The position numbers and the translations under genes were made by a program. Below, in pieces: positions 15,415 to 24,506 of a stretch of DNA of 32,822 nt. How positions within the stretch are numbered: the stretch's first letter is position 1; each line of letters opens with the position of its first letter. The stretch is from an uncultured Lachnospiraceae bacterium. Lineage in GTDB: Bacteria; Bacillota; Clostridia; Lachnospirales; Lachnospiraceae. The notes beneath the pieces were generated by a model. The model made no database searches. It was not told the DNA's origin and worked only from the letters and a program-made list of their open reading frames with translations. The stretch covers positions 1 through 32,822 of the forward strand of contig CAJUTU010000038.1 in assembly GCA_910589385.1 (NCBI GenBank), in the 5' to 3' direction.

Positions 15415-16359
15415 TTAATCAGAAAGCAATAAACGAATAAAATAATCCATATCTTTTTTATCATATCTCTGGTCACATGGCAGCGGCAATATATTTTTTG
15501 CCAAATGGTATTCTAATGTATTTCCGGCAGAATCTTTAAGCACATTTGGCCATAGGATAGGAATATAAACTTTCTCCTTAATCAGCCTTTCTCTTATGAC
15601 AGAAGCATTTTGCAGCAGTAATGGATATGCATACGCTCCCTGAACATTTCGCAATGTCAGGCTATTTAATGTACCTAATTTTTCTGCAAGATATGCATAG
15701 TTTTCACTTCTCTGCCTTTTTACTTCAGTATAATCTATACTATGCAGCAGATTATTTGTTAGTTTAGACATTTGTTTTACCGGTTCCGAATCGAAATGTT
15801 GTTCATTGTTTACATATTCTTTATAGAACTCGGAAGCAGATTCCTCAAAGCGTCCTAAAAGAACCTTCATCCGCTCAAAAGATTTATCTACCGCTAATTC
15901 TCTATTTAGAAAACTATCTGTATATAGAAATGCCCCGTCCGGCACTCCAAAAAACTTCCTACAAGTATATAAGGTATCAGCACCGATGACTGGAGGCATA
16001 AAATAGGCATGCGCCTGATCCACAATTATATGCTCATACTGATCTGACAGAAGCATAAGCTGCTGCGTTGTCAACTGTCCATAGTAGTTTACCACATATA
16101 TCCACTCGCCTGGTTCTAAAACGATGTACTCGGGAATAAATTCTTCTGTAATGTGATAATACCGAACTTCGACACCATATAAATAACAGACATTCCTGAC
16201 AGCATCACACAGAAAATACGGCAGTGCAATTTTAGAAATCTTTCTTGCCTCCAGCAAATAGGCGAGACAATTCCGCCCACAGTTGAGCGCAATGGCAGCC
16301 TCATGCAGCATTGGCAGATGATAATATTCCAACTCCATATATCCACCAATCTCATTCAT
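15415..16359 (-). CDS. Short DegT/DnrJ/EryC1-like PLP-dependent protein
   Basis: This 314-residue protein looks like a shortened member of the DegT sugar aminotransferase family (usually about 370). The PLP-binding Asp in IIVDQAHAYF (residue 114) and a Lys in CRKFFGVPDGAF (residue 135) align with the DAAHA and K-x6-G pattern of the full-length relative encoded at 19607, so the Schiff-base lysine seems kept. The GEGG loop is altered to PDGA. AGGAGT seven bases upstream supports the ATG at 16359, which overlaps the WbqC stop by 4 bp. It is the last gene of the glycan operon. It may be an aminotransferase, or a sugar dehydratase or epimerase of the same fold; the substrate is unknown. Confidence 0.65.
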   Translation of the reverse strand: MNEIGGYMELEYYHLPMLHEAAIALNCGRNCLAYLLEARKISKIALPYFLCDAVRNVCYLYGVEVRYYHITEEFIPEYIVLEPGEWIYVVNYYGQLTTQQLMLLSDQYEHIIVDQAHAYFMPPVIGADTLYTCRKFFGVPDGAFLYTDSFLNRELAVDKSFERMKVLLGRFEESASEFYKEYVNNEQHFDSEPVKQMSKLTNNLLHSIDYTEVKRQRSENYAYLAEKLGTLNSLTLRNVQGAYAYPLLLQNASVIRERLIKEKVYIPILWPNVLKDSAGNTLEYHLAKNILPLPCDQRYDKKDMDYFIRLLLSD

Positions 16360-17054
16360 AATAATGTAAACTCCTCTAACATTTCCTGTACTCTTTTTTT
16401 GGAATTAAACACCATTACATCAATAATAGATAAATCGGATATAAATTCCTGCAAATACTGTTGGTAAACAATGTCACCGGTCTGTAAAAACCGCAGTTCA
16501 ATCCCCTCCTCATGGAACCTGTCTTTTGAATATAAAGCGCGGCCGCCGATGGCATTGATATATGTATCCGCTCCCAATATCTTACAGATTTCAATTACTT
16601 TTTCTTCGCCTTTTAACCCATTATTCTTATCTATATCAGAAGAAACCATAATTTCTGTATCTATTTCCAGATAGTCTGCAATCTCTTTCAGTTGATACTC
16701 CAAAAACTGTGCCGCATTGTCTGCATTATATCGGATAATCTTTTCAAGAACCGGATTTACCATTTCCCAATAAGGCGCTTTAGAATAGTTCATTTTTAGT
16801 GTAGACAACAGTTTCCGTCTTGCAATCGGATCATTGGACACCCCCACCTGGTTAATTAATTTATTTGGACTTGCTCCCTTTAATAAAAGATGGATATATT
16901 GGGCTTTCCCTCCTATCAGAATCCGATTCCTGTTAATCCATCCCCCCTTAATATAGTTCACATCATCATAAATAACATATTTGTCAACCACATTCATTAA
17001 CTGCCAATATCCAATATAAGGGAAAAAATATGGCTGCATAATCCCGATTTTCAT
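16356..17054 (-). CDS. WbqC-family protein
   Basis: This 232-residue cytosolic protein matches the WbqC family found in O-antigen and capsule clusters. The hallmark N-terminus KIGIMQPYFFPYIGYWQLMN is followed by DDVNYIKGGWINRNRI and the C-terminal SIIDVMVFNSKKRVQEML. The start is placed at ATG 17054 because GGGGGA lies six bases upstream and the family always starts at this motif. The biochemical role of WbqC is not firmly established; such genes often accompany sugar aminotransferases, as here. Its stop overlaps the next start by 4 bp, implying translational coupling. Confidence 0.9.
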   Translation of the reverse strand: MKIGIMQPYFFPYIGYWQLMNVVDKYVIYDDVNYIKGGWINRNRILIGGKAQYIHLLLKGASPNKLINQVGVSNDPIARRKLLSTLKMNYSKAPYWEMVNPVLEKIIRYNADNAAQFLEYQLKEIADYLEIDTEIMVSSDIDKNNGLKGEEKVIEICKILGADTYINAIGGRALYSKDRFHEEGIELRFLQTGDIVYQQYLQEFISDLSIIDVMVFNSKKRVQEMLEEFTLL

Positions 17055-17103
17055 GCTTATTCCCCCAACCAAATTCATAGAAAATTCTAAAAAACCATAT
17101 ATC

Positions 17104-18474
17104 CTAACTCCGACAACATTGGCGTAAATATTTAGAATAAGGATCTAAGAAGCATCCTTCCCAGTCAAATATGGGGTTTTCCAATATCTCACAATATTTA
17201 AAAAATTCAGGATGATTGGGATTAAACACCTCGTTGTCATTACACTGTGAAATTGTACTGTATGGCTCATAGTGGCAGAGCGTAAAACGGCAGTGCGCCC
17301 GGTATTTACGGGAAAGTTCTACAAAATCTGCCATTTCAGTATAGTTTTCTTTTTGAATAACAAAAGAGAAGTACAATGAATTTATACTGCCGGCCTCTAT
17401 ACATTCATTAATCCATTTAATATTGTCTATTAATCGTTCCCATTTAGAACCAGGCATTACCTTCTCATAGGTTTCTTTATGCGCAGCATTAATAGAAATC
17501 AAAACAGAATCTATTCGATTTATTATCCCAAGTTTTTCACAGTTTTTTTCATTACAAAGATTTCCATTTGTGTGAAGCAAAAATTTCATATGTGGATACC
17601 GAACTGCAATTGATGAAATCAATTTCCTATAATGCCGGGAGCCAAACGGATCTCCATTACCTGCAAAGTAGACAGCATCTGCATCTTTACACATGGGCAA
17701 AAATAACTGTTCAATTTGACAATTTAGATTTTCTAACTCTTCTTGAGTATGTGCCCTGACATAATCCCTACACATGATGCAATTTAGGTTACATTCATAA
17801 TCGTGCATATATTTAATGACCAACGGCATTTTGCCAGTTTCAGCTTTTATTCTCCTCATAAAGTCCAAAACTTCCAGATAGCGCCCTTCAGAAGCACAGG
17901 TTATTAATGAACAATCTGAAAAATCTCTGTTCTTTACTTTGTTTTTGATTATTTTCCCATACCCCGAGTACCAAACTTCATCAAATTGACAGCCTGCGTG
18001 GAAGGAGCCGACAGGATTCATATTATCAGCGGGACAGCATGGATATATGGATACACCTTTTCCATCCTCCCCTGCACATATATGAGGATGGAAAAAAGGC
18101 AGCGGGCAGATTCCGTCTTCCCATACATTCTCCCGTTCTTTCCACAAGAAGTAAGGTGTCACTATATCCGATATTTTAACCGGCTCACAAAATCTAATCT
18201 GTTTAAAGGGTATTTCTTCGTCTAACAGATAACGTAATACAGGGGCCAGATTTCCGGGAGATTGTGTTAAATATAATTCATAAACTGGATACTTTGCAAT
18301 TGCTTCAGAAAGAGGCAGGACCTCAATCATTTGGTTACAGATATTAAACGTTGTATGCCATTTTTGGGAATCTTCATCTGCAAAACATACCGGAACTAAT
18401 CCATTTTGCATCCAGATGTCAGATTTGTCACGGGCGTTTTGCCCTGCGCCATAAAAGATAATATTTTTATTCAT
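17104..18474 (-). CDS. Radical SAM protein with N-terminal GAG domain and SPASM-like region ahead of the core
   Basis: This 456-residue protein has three visible parts. Residues 1-96 form a small Rossmann-like domain (IIFYGAGQNARDK) closely similar to the start of the FkbM protein at 22079. Residues 120-195 hold a cysteine-rich segment (Cys 123, 133, 146, 147, 162, 188, 193) with a SPASM-like layout. The radical SAM core follows, with cluster cysteines in CNLNCIMC (228, 232, 235) and a GNGDPF motif at 272. SPASM domains normally follow the core. A start overlapping the pyruvyltransferase stop by 8 bp shows cotranslation. The enzyme probably performs a radical modification of a sugar or peptide in the glycan pathway; the actual reaction is unknown. 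Confidence 0.82.
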   Translation of the reverse strand: MNKNIIFYGAGQNARDKSDIWMQNGLVPVCFADEDSQKWHTTFNICNQMIEVLPLSEAIAKYPVYELYLTQSPGNLAPVLRYLLDEEIPFKQIRFCEPVKISDIVTPYFLWKERENVWEDGICPLPFFHPHICAGEDGKGVSIYPCCPADNMNPVGSFHAGCQFDEVWYSGYGKIIKNKVKNRDFSDCSLITCASEGRYLEVLDFMRRIKAETGKMPLVIKYMHDYECNLNCIMCRDYVRAHTQEELENLNCQIEQLFLPMCKDADAVYFAGNGDPFGSRHYRKLISSIAVRYPHMKFLLHTNGNLCNEKNCEKLGIINRIDSVLISINAAHKETYEKVMPGSKWERLIDNIKWINECIEAGSINSLYFSFVIQKENYTEMADFVELSRKYRAHCRFTLCHYEPYSTISQCNDNEVFNPNHPEFFKYCEILENPIFDWEGCFLDPYSKYLRQCCRS

Positions 18475-19555
18475 AGAATCCTATCCTTTGCTTTTCACAT
18501 ATTTGCCTGCATAATTCATCCAACTCTGTTGATAGTCTATACCGCATGTAATCTGCATACATTATGGAATACTTTTTCTCATTTTTTTCTTCGGCTTCTT
18601 TATCTAATTTCCGCAAAAATTCTGGAAGTCTTCCCCAATGATTGATAAAACAGTCCGCGCGCGTTCTTGCACCATGCATACTGCTCCCCAAATAAAATTT
18701 TGCGTTTTTCAATAAGATGCCAACCTCGGCTGCACTTAATTGGTCAGGCATCAATGTCAAGGCATTGTCTGTATATTCTGCTATCCTCGATAGAGGGTAA
18801 TAATCATTCCAGGTTGATAATTGTTTCCTGCTTTTCGTGTGGACTATTGGCAGAAGCATGACTTCTACACCTGTTTCACTTTGAAACTGCTGCAGAGTTC
18901 TGGCAGCAAACCGAAGAACCTCCTCATCAAACTCATAGAATATTTCAAAAACCATATAAGGTTTCGAGGGTACGCAAAAGCCTTCTGTCTCTTTTTCCAG
19001 CACATCAATATATCGATTAAACAGCCATCCAAGATCGGGGACAATCCGTATCTTATTATTGTTGGAGATTATGGCACCCTCCAAAATTTTTTTCGATAGT
19101 ACACCTCTGACCGCCAGATAGTCCAGCCGGCTTATCGCCGACAGTACATCTTGCCGATATTCCTGCATCTGCGGATGAACCCCCACAGAAAAATAGGCTT
19201 TATAAGGTTTGTCCAGATCAAGCCAGTCAAATATGATATCCGATGGTCTCTTTTTACCAATGTCCGAAGGATAAATATCTTTCCAGTTTTCCTCGTCCAA
19301 TCGTTGTACCGTGTCACCGCCTGCAAGTATCACAGCATTATAATCCAAAAGACGATTCCTTGAATACTCTGCTGTATCGTATATATCACAGTGATATTGC
19401 ATATTTGTATATAGGTCGATTTTTGCTGTCGGCAATCGAGACTGCAATTCGAGCCGGAATATGTATGGGAAAAACATATCACCATAATTGTTGATATCTG
19501 CCAATGATAAAACCGCGATTTTCAAATGAGACGTATATCCTTTTGCTCTATTCAT
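18467..19555 (-). CDS. Polysaccharide pyruvyl transferase family protein
   Basis: This 362-residue protein fits the WcaK/CsaB-like family, which adds ketal pyruvate to sugars of surface polymers. It shows LADINNYGDMFFPYI at the start, VILAGGDTVQ, AYFSVGVHPQ, IVPDLGWLF and the active-site-type YLGSSMHGA motif near residue 300. ATG 19555 is preferred over the upstream ATG 19573 because a GGAGG lies 11 bases before it while nothing precedes the other; spacing is long, so the start is uncertain. It overlaps the following radical SAM gene by 8 bp. Activity on a sugar of this cluster is inferred; some family members have other transfer roles. Confidence 0.82.
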   Translation of the reverse strand: MNRAKGYTSHLKIAVLSLADINNYGDMFFPYIFRLELQSRLPTAKIDLYTNMQYHCDIYDTAEYSRNRLLDYNAVILAGGDTVQRLDEENWKDIYPSDIGKKRPSDIIFDWLDLDKPYKAYFSVGVHPQMQEYRQDVLSAISRLDYLAVRGVLSKKILEGAIISNNNKIRIVPDLGWLFNRYIDVLEKETEGFCVPSKPYMVFEIFYEFDEEVLRFAARTLQQFQSETGVEVMLLPIVHTKSRKQLSTWNDYYPLSRIAEYTDNALTLMPDQLSAAEVGILLKNAKFYLGSSMHGARTRADCFINHWGRLPEFLRKLDKEAEEKNEKKYSIMYADYMRYRLSTELDELCRQICEKQRIGFYE

Positions 19556-19606
19556 ATTCCATTCTGCCTCCATGTTAAGCGGATTAAAAATTTAATAGCT
19601 ATCCGT

Positions 19607-20716
19607 TCAATTTAATAGAATATCGCATATCCTGTTAACAGCTTCTATCGGCAGTGCAGCATATAACGGCAGACATAATATCCGGTCAGAAATATCCTGG
19701 GCAACAGGAGTTTTTTCTGGCTGTAGTATATCCTTAAAACAACTGAACCTACTCGTCAGGGGATAAAAATATTTACGTGCCGTAATTCCATACTTTTGCA
19801 AACTATCGTAAGCTTCATCACGGTTTTTAGGAGCCGTATCGTGAAATATGACTGGGTAGTAGGCGTAGTTCCGTTCTAATCCATTGATATTCGGAAATAA
19901 CTGCAGGCCGTTCACTTTCCCAAGCCGCATATCATAATGCATAGAAACCTTTTTCCGCCGATGTATTTCCTGCTGGATATGCTGTAAATTACACAGTCCC
20001 ATAGCCGCATGGAACTCACTCATTTTTGCATTCACGCCAAATTGATCACCATCTTCCGCGCCTAAAAAGAAGCCAAAATTGCGCAGTCGTGAAAGCCTGT
20101 CATATACCTTAAAATCCCGGCATACTACACCGCCGCCTTCAATAGTATGATAGACTTTTGTTGCATGGAAGGAGAACATAGAAATATCACCATAATTGGC
20201 TATATTTTGTCCTAAATACCGAACATGAAAAGCGTGCGCCGCATCATATATCACTCTTAAACCATGTTTTGCTGCAACGGCCTCGATTGCACGAGTTTCA
20301 CAGGGAATACCATAAATATGCACTCCTACAATCGCACAGGTTTTTTCTGTAATTAAAGCTTCTATCTTATCCGGGTCAATGGTAAGCCTGACAGGATCAA
20401 TATCGCAGAATACTGGTGTAAGCCCATTTCGAATAATCGCCAGCGTTGTAGACAGGAAAGTAAATGGCGTCGTAATCACTTCTCCCTGTAATCCTAAAGA
20501 CTGCAGGGCAAGCTCCAAAGCCATATGCCCATTTGAAAAGAGCAAGAAATGTTCTGCTTCAAATTCTTTCTGCAGCCGTGCTGTCAGTTCTTCGTGCAGT
20601 TTTCCCATATTAGTCAGCCATTTACTTTTCCAAATACTTTGTATTGCTTCGACATATTCTTCAATGGGCGGCATAGAAGACTGCGTCACCAAAATAGTTT
20701 CATTATTCTTTTCCAT
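19607..20716 (-). CDS. DegT/DnrJ/EryC1/StrS sugar aminotransferase
   Basis: This full-length 369-residue PLP enzyme of the sugar aminotransferase family should convert a nucleotide-linked keto-sugar to an amino sugar with glutamate as donor. The Schiff-base lysine is in FSFHATKVYHTIEGGG (Lys 187), the PLP-binding Asp in IYDAAHAFH (Asp 158), and residues 57-66 (LLFSNGHMAL) bind the cofactor phosphate. ATG 20716 is chosen, 13 bp after the upstream stop; a TTG at 20746 with GGAG eight bases upstream is the alternative and adds ten residues. It sits between the two radical SAM genes. The family is certain, the sugar is not. Confidence 0.92.
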   Translation of the reverse strand: MEKNNETILVTQSSMPPIEEYVEAIQSIWKSKWLTNMGKLHEELTARLQKEFEAEHFLLFSNGHMALELALQSLGLQGEVITTPFTFLSTTLAIIRNGLTPVFCDIDPVRLTIDPDKIEALITEKTCAIVGVHIYGIPCETRAIEAVAAKHGLRVIYDAAHAFHVRYLGQNIANYGDISMFSFHATKVYHTIEGGGVVCRDFKVYDRLSRLRNFGFFLGAEDGDQFGVNAKMSEFHAAMGLCNLQHIQQEIHRRKKVSMHYDMRLGKVNGLQLFPNINGLERNYAYYPVIFHDTAPKNRDEAYDSLQKYGITARKYFYPLTSRFSCFKDILQPEKTPVAQDISDRILCLPLYAALPIEAVNRICDILLN

Positions 20717-20729
20717 ATCAGTCACCCGT

Positions 20730-22052
20730 TTAACAGCAGGAAACAATGCATTTCTCCGATATTCCCATATCTATCAGATTACTTTTCATTTCTTCTGCAA
20801 AAAATAAGTTCGTTGTAGCCAAAACAATGAAGTCATACTGTTCATGCGGCATATTAAGAAGACTATTCGGTGACATAATACGTTCGTTATCGAAACATTG
20901 GTCTATCCATAAAGCAATATTACAATATTGATTTTCTTCCAGTTGACGAACAAGCTCTCTGCCGATCTGTCCAGCACCATAAACTACAATCCTGCTGTTT
21001 TTTAAAACTGCCGGGGGCAGTAAGTTATTGGCTGTACTGACGGGATAGGGCCGCGCTCTATGTTCTGTATCACCTCCAAAGTTGTATACCCGAGAATCCT
21101 TTAATGCCGGATCCTGCAGGATTTCCAGATACTCCTGATGATACGGATGAAGCGGATTCAGCACATCTTTGAACCAATAAACATCTTCATCCATGGTTCC
21201 CCATTGGTAAACAGGCCGCAGTATAACCTGATCAAAAGCATAGTTTTCAAAACTTCGTTTAATAAATGAGGGGATTTCTCTAAAATTCCTGTCCTGAATC
21301 ACCAACGTATTAGTGAGATGTGCAAGTTCTCCTCTTTTCCTGAGCTGTGACATAAATTCAAGATTCTGAAGCATCTTTTCATAATCACCGCCACGTGAAA
21401 TATGCCGATAGGTGAACGGGTCAAAGCTGTTAATTGTAACGACCAATTCCACACGGAACCTTGCAAGATGCTTGATTCGTTCCCAATGCACCGCATCGAA
21501 AAAAACTCCATTGGTCTCCAACAGAAAACTACAGTCTGGATCAGTCGGATGCATATTTTCGAGAACTGACATCATGTATTTAGATGCAAAGGGGTCTCCA
21601 TGGCCTGATGCAGTAATGCGCTTCGCCTTATCAAGATATGGGGCTATTTTCTCTTGAATAATACGCATTTGCTCTCCATAACCAGCCGGCGGCATGAACA
21701 CAGATCTGCGGCAGGTCTCGCAATACTGATTGCATACAAAATCATAAGCCAGGTTGATAATCTTCGGATAATATGAACTTTTCTTACGATGCTCATATTC
21801 CTCTGGCGAAATTTCTTCCAACTCATCATTTTGGAGATATGGACATGCTTCGGGCCGACAGAATTGAAACGTCTGGTCATCCATCGTCGACCGCAGAAAA
21901 GTTGCATAATCGCCATTGTATGCCTCTTCAACTCTATCGCAAGTCAAATTTCCGATACAAGCGTTTTGGGGCTCCATCCATGGACAAAGACAGATATTCC
22001 CGTTATTATTATCAATATATAGGTAATCGTAAAATTGTTGGCAGTATTTCAT
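20730..22052 (-). CDS. Radical SAM protein with SPASM-like N-terminus and C-terminal GAGQ domain
   Basis: This 440-residue protein starts at ATG 22052, six bases after AGGAG. Residues 8-72 look like a SPASM cluster domain (GNICLCPW, ACIGNL, VEEAYNGD, FCRPEACPYL; Cys 21, 23, 32, 38, 65, 70). The radical SAM core follows with CNQYCETC (107, 111, 114) and GHGDPF at 150-155. Residues 352-440 are a Rossmann-like domain (RIVVYGAGQIGRELV). The same domain type sits at the N-terminus of the other radical SAM protein, so the architecture is swapped. The reaction is unknown; neighbours suggest modification of a sugar or an amino-acid unit of a surface glycan. Confidence 0.82.
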   Translation of the reverse strand: MKYCQQFYDYLYIDNNNGNICLCPWMEPQNACIGNLTCDRVEEAYNGDYATFLRSTMDDQTFQFCRPEACPYLQNDELEEISPEEYEHRKKSSYYPKIINLAYDFVCNQYCETCRRSVFMPPAGYGEQMRIIQEKIAPYLDKAKRITASGHGDPFASKYMMSVLENMHPTDPDCSFLLETNGVFFDAVHWERIKHLARFRVELVVTINSFDPFTYRHISRGGDYEKMLQNLEFMSQLRKRGELAHLTNTLVIQDRNFREIPSFIKRSFENYAFDQVILRPVYQWGTMDEDVYWFKDVLNPLHPYHQEYLEILQDPALKDSRVYNFGGDTEHRARPYPVSTANNLLPPAVLKNSRIVVYGAGQIGRELVRQLEENQYCNIALWIDQCFDNERIMSPNSLLNMPHEQYDFIVLATTNLFFAEEMKSNLIDMGISEKCIVSCC

Positions 22053-22078
22053 AGTAAGCTCCTTATTATTTATTCTCA

Positions 22079-23509
22079 TCAAACCATACAAAAAAGCACA
22101 GTTTCTGTTTCGTTAGAGTTATAATGACGAAGATAAAATTTGTATTCTGGAACCAAATCCAATAGAAAAGAAGCAATCTCAAAAAGATCCTCATGCTTGT
22201 GATAAACACAAATTTCAAGTCTAGGCTTATAACGGAGGATTGTCTCTCGCATTCCAAGCAAAACATTCATTTCGGCACCTTCCACATCCATTTTGACCAG
22301 AGTAACCGGTCTCCCGTTTAAATAGGAATCAAGAGAAACAACTTCAACTGAAATCGTGCCGCCTTCACCATAAATTCCAGAACCTTTATATTCGCTTGGG
22401 AATTCCAGGATGCCATTCACATCACTTAATCCCTTCTGGACCAATTCCATCTTTCTTTGGAATTCATCCCCCATTTCATTAAGTCTCTCCAAAGAATGTT
22501 GGAAGCATTGGGGATCCGGCTCAAAAGCATATATTTTTTCATATCCTTTTACAGCCCACTTTGAGAAATCAATACTGTTTTGAAGATCATATACCCCAAC
22601 GTCTACATATATTTCCTTTTCAGCCGGCGGAAATATATCGGGCTCCATATATTGCGGATGGCCAGTATCTGCAATGGGAAACAGAATATTTTTATACGCC
22701 TCATACCTGCCCACAACATCCTTTGTCTGTAAACACCAGCCCGGAAACCCAATAATGATCCGGGTATTTTCGTCTATCTGACTTAACAACGCCTCTTCTG
22801 AAATGCAAACAAGTCCCTTAAACTCTTTAGGAGTGCAGGAAGCATATGGCATAACGCATCCACTGATCTTTATACCTAATTCAGGGATTGCCTCCAGAAA
22901 TCGTTCCACAACCCAATCATATTCATTCCAGCTTTCGTTAAAAGCCAACAGCCAGATTTTATGCTTCTGCACTGGGTAATTCTCCTTTAGCAGTTCCCAT
23001 AGCGCCGGTAAACCATAGCGCTGCATCCCATAGGTCTGTTTCGATGAAACCCATTTTAAATGTTCATCACACAGCATTGCCCGGTAAATCCCTGCTAAAG
23101 AATGAGACAACGAATATTCCGCCCTTCCCCAGAACCAGGCTCTGGACAGATCATCCTGCAATGCCTGATAGATGCAATAAAGCTCATGATATATCCTGTT
23201 TTCTGTCCGTACACTGCCTCCCCCAATGTCTTCACAAAATTTAATCTTCTCCTCCGGTACACCTATGCCGAGCAGGAAAGTCCTTACTTCAAACAGGCCT
23301 GCCGGAGCCTGCGTACAATACAGTTCATAATCCGGGTATTTTTCCACAGCCTCAAGAAGCGGCAGGATCATAAGCCCTTCCCTAAACTCTGTATGGTGCT
23401 TTTTCACATCTGCATCCACGAAGCATGCCGGCTTCAAACCTTGATTTACCCATGTTCCGAACTTTTCGCAGGCATTACGTCCTGCACCATAAAAAATGAC
23501 AGATGCCAT
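22079..23509 (-). CDS. FkbM-family methyltransferase with N-terminal GAG domain
   Basis: This 476-residue, three-part protein starts with residues 1-95, a Rossmann-like domain beginning ASVIFYGAGRNACEKFGTW, clearly related to that of the radical SAM protein at 17104 (shared GAG-x-NA, PVCF/PACF, LPL-EA, KYP-YELY-TQ-P, FCE). A middle region of about 200 residues has a second NAD-like or sensor-like segment (KIWLLAFNES to CISEEAL). The C-terminal third is an FkbM S-adenosylmethionine methyltransferase: EIYVDVGVYD, YAFEPDPQCF, VSLDSYLNGRPVTLVKMDVEGAEMNVLLG. GGAGG lies six bases before the chosen ATG. It probably O-methylates a sugar in the cluster product; substrate unknown. Confidence 0.87.
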   Translation of the reverse strand: MASVIFYGAGRNACEKFGTWVNQGLKPACFVDADVKKHHTEFREGLMILPLLEAVEKYPDYELYCTQAPAGLFEVRTFLLGIGVPEEKIKFCEDIGGGSVRTENRIYHELYCIYQALQDDLSRAWFWGRAEYSLSHSLAGIYRAMLCDEHLKWVSSKQTYGMQRYGLPALWELLKENYPVQKHKIWLLAFNESWNEYDWVVERFLEAIPELGIKISGCVMPYASCTPKEFKGLVCISEEALLSQIDENTRIIIGFPGWCLQTKDVVGRYEAYKNILFPIADTGHPQYMEPDIFPPAEKEIYVDVGVYDLQNSIDFSKWAVKGYEKIYAFEPDPQCFQHSLERLNEMGDEFQRKMELVQKGLSDVNGILEFPSEYKGSGIYGEGGTISVEVVSLDSYLNGRPVTLVKMDVEGAEMNVLLGMRETILRYKPRLEICVYHKHEDLFEIASFLLDLVPEYKFYLRHYNSNETETVLFCMV

Positions 23510-23511
23510 AA

Positions 23512-24504
23512 TCACCCTCCTATCCTTTTATTTAACTGTCTGATGTTCTTCCGAGCCTGGATCCTCAATTTATGGTTCAGCAGCAGATCATAGCGCAGCC
23601 CTTTCCATATTCTAAAAAATGCGTAATACAACTCGGAACGATCTTTTATTACGCCTTTTTCAATATCATCCAACCCCAGCCAATACTTTGCAAATGATGC
23701 CATATGTCGATAAATCAACCGTTCAAACTCATAATCGGTACTTTCATTGATATGGAGCATCCTACTAAAATGCCCTTGTATCTTTTTCTGTACCTCCTGA
23801 GATGTAAACGTGCTGGACATATTCATCACATAAACTGACATAACACGCTGGATAAAATAAATTTTCCCTCTGTGAAGCAAATAAAAAAACTGTGCATTGT
23901 CGTATAAAAAGTCTTCTTTATCAGTAATTCCCTCCAGATCCACACAACTCATGCGGATTAAACGGGAGTTGCTATGATTTGCCCACCCTGCCCCATATAA
24001 AGGCTTAAAATCCCCTGGGCCATATTTCCCTGTATCGCGTACATTCCGGTTATAGACAAAAACTTTGCCGTCTTCTTTTGTCCGGTACACATCATTTTCA
24101 TTTTGATACAACGTATTGTGGGCACAAAAACTGCAATCTGGGTTTTTCTCCATAGCCTGAATCTGAATCTGCAGCTTCGACTGATCGCACCAATAATCAT
24201 CACATTCCAGCATTGCACAATATTTGGTATCTACTGAATTATATGCCTCCCAAATATTCTGCTGAGCCCCTCTATTCTCTGAGGCAATAAAGGGTATGAT
24301 CAAATCGGGATAATGCTTTGCATACTCTCTGACAATATCGCTGGTGCCATCGTTGGATGCGTCGTCAAATATATGTACTTTAAATTTATACTTTGTCCGC
24401 TGTGATATGACCGATTCAATCGCAAGCCGGATATATGGCCGATGATTATAGGCAATCATCAATACTGTACAGATACAGTTATTCCCATCATTTTTTTGTC
24501 CCAT
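23512..24504 (-). CDS. Glycosyltransferase family 2
   Basis: This 330-residue protein has a GT-A fold N-terminal domain. VLMIAYNHRPYIRLAIESVISQ opens the nucleotide-sugar site, FDDASNDGTSD (Asp 47-48) binds the base, and LECDDYW (100-105) supplies the metal-binding acidic motif. The C-terminal 150 residues are helical and carry no obvious membrane segment. ATG 24504 is favoured by GGAGGAGG at proper distance; the gap to the ATP-grasp gene is 2 bp and to the FkbM gene 2 bp. It should add one sugar to the glycan under construction; donor and acceptor are unknown. Confidence 0.92.
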   Translation of the reverse strand: MGQKNDGNNCICTVLMIAYNHRPYIRLAIESVISQRTKYKFKVHIFDDASNDGTSDIVREYAKHYPDLIIPFIASENRGAQQNIWEAYNSVDTKYCAMLECDDYWCDQSKLQIQIQAMEKNPDCSFCAHNTLYQNENDVYRTKEDGKVFVYNRNVRDTGKYGPGDFKPLYGAGWANHSNSRLIRMSCVDLEGITDKEDFLYDNAQFFYLLHRGKIYFIQRVMSVYVMNMSSTFTSQEVQKKIQGHFSRMLHINESTDYEFERLIYRHMASFAKYWLGLDDIEKGVIKDRSELYYAFFRIWKGLRYDLLLNHKLRIQARKNIRQLNKRIGG

Positions 24505-24506
24505 TT

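Noticed and set aside
18467..19555. Possible truncation or frameshift after the SSMHGA motif of the pyruvyltransferase
   Set aside because: The following HWGRLPEFLRKLD segment remains plausible for distant family members, and the length is normal; no better frame is visible.
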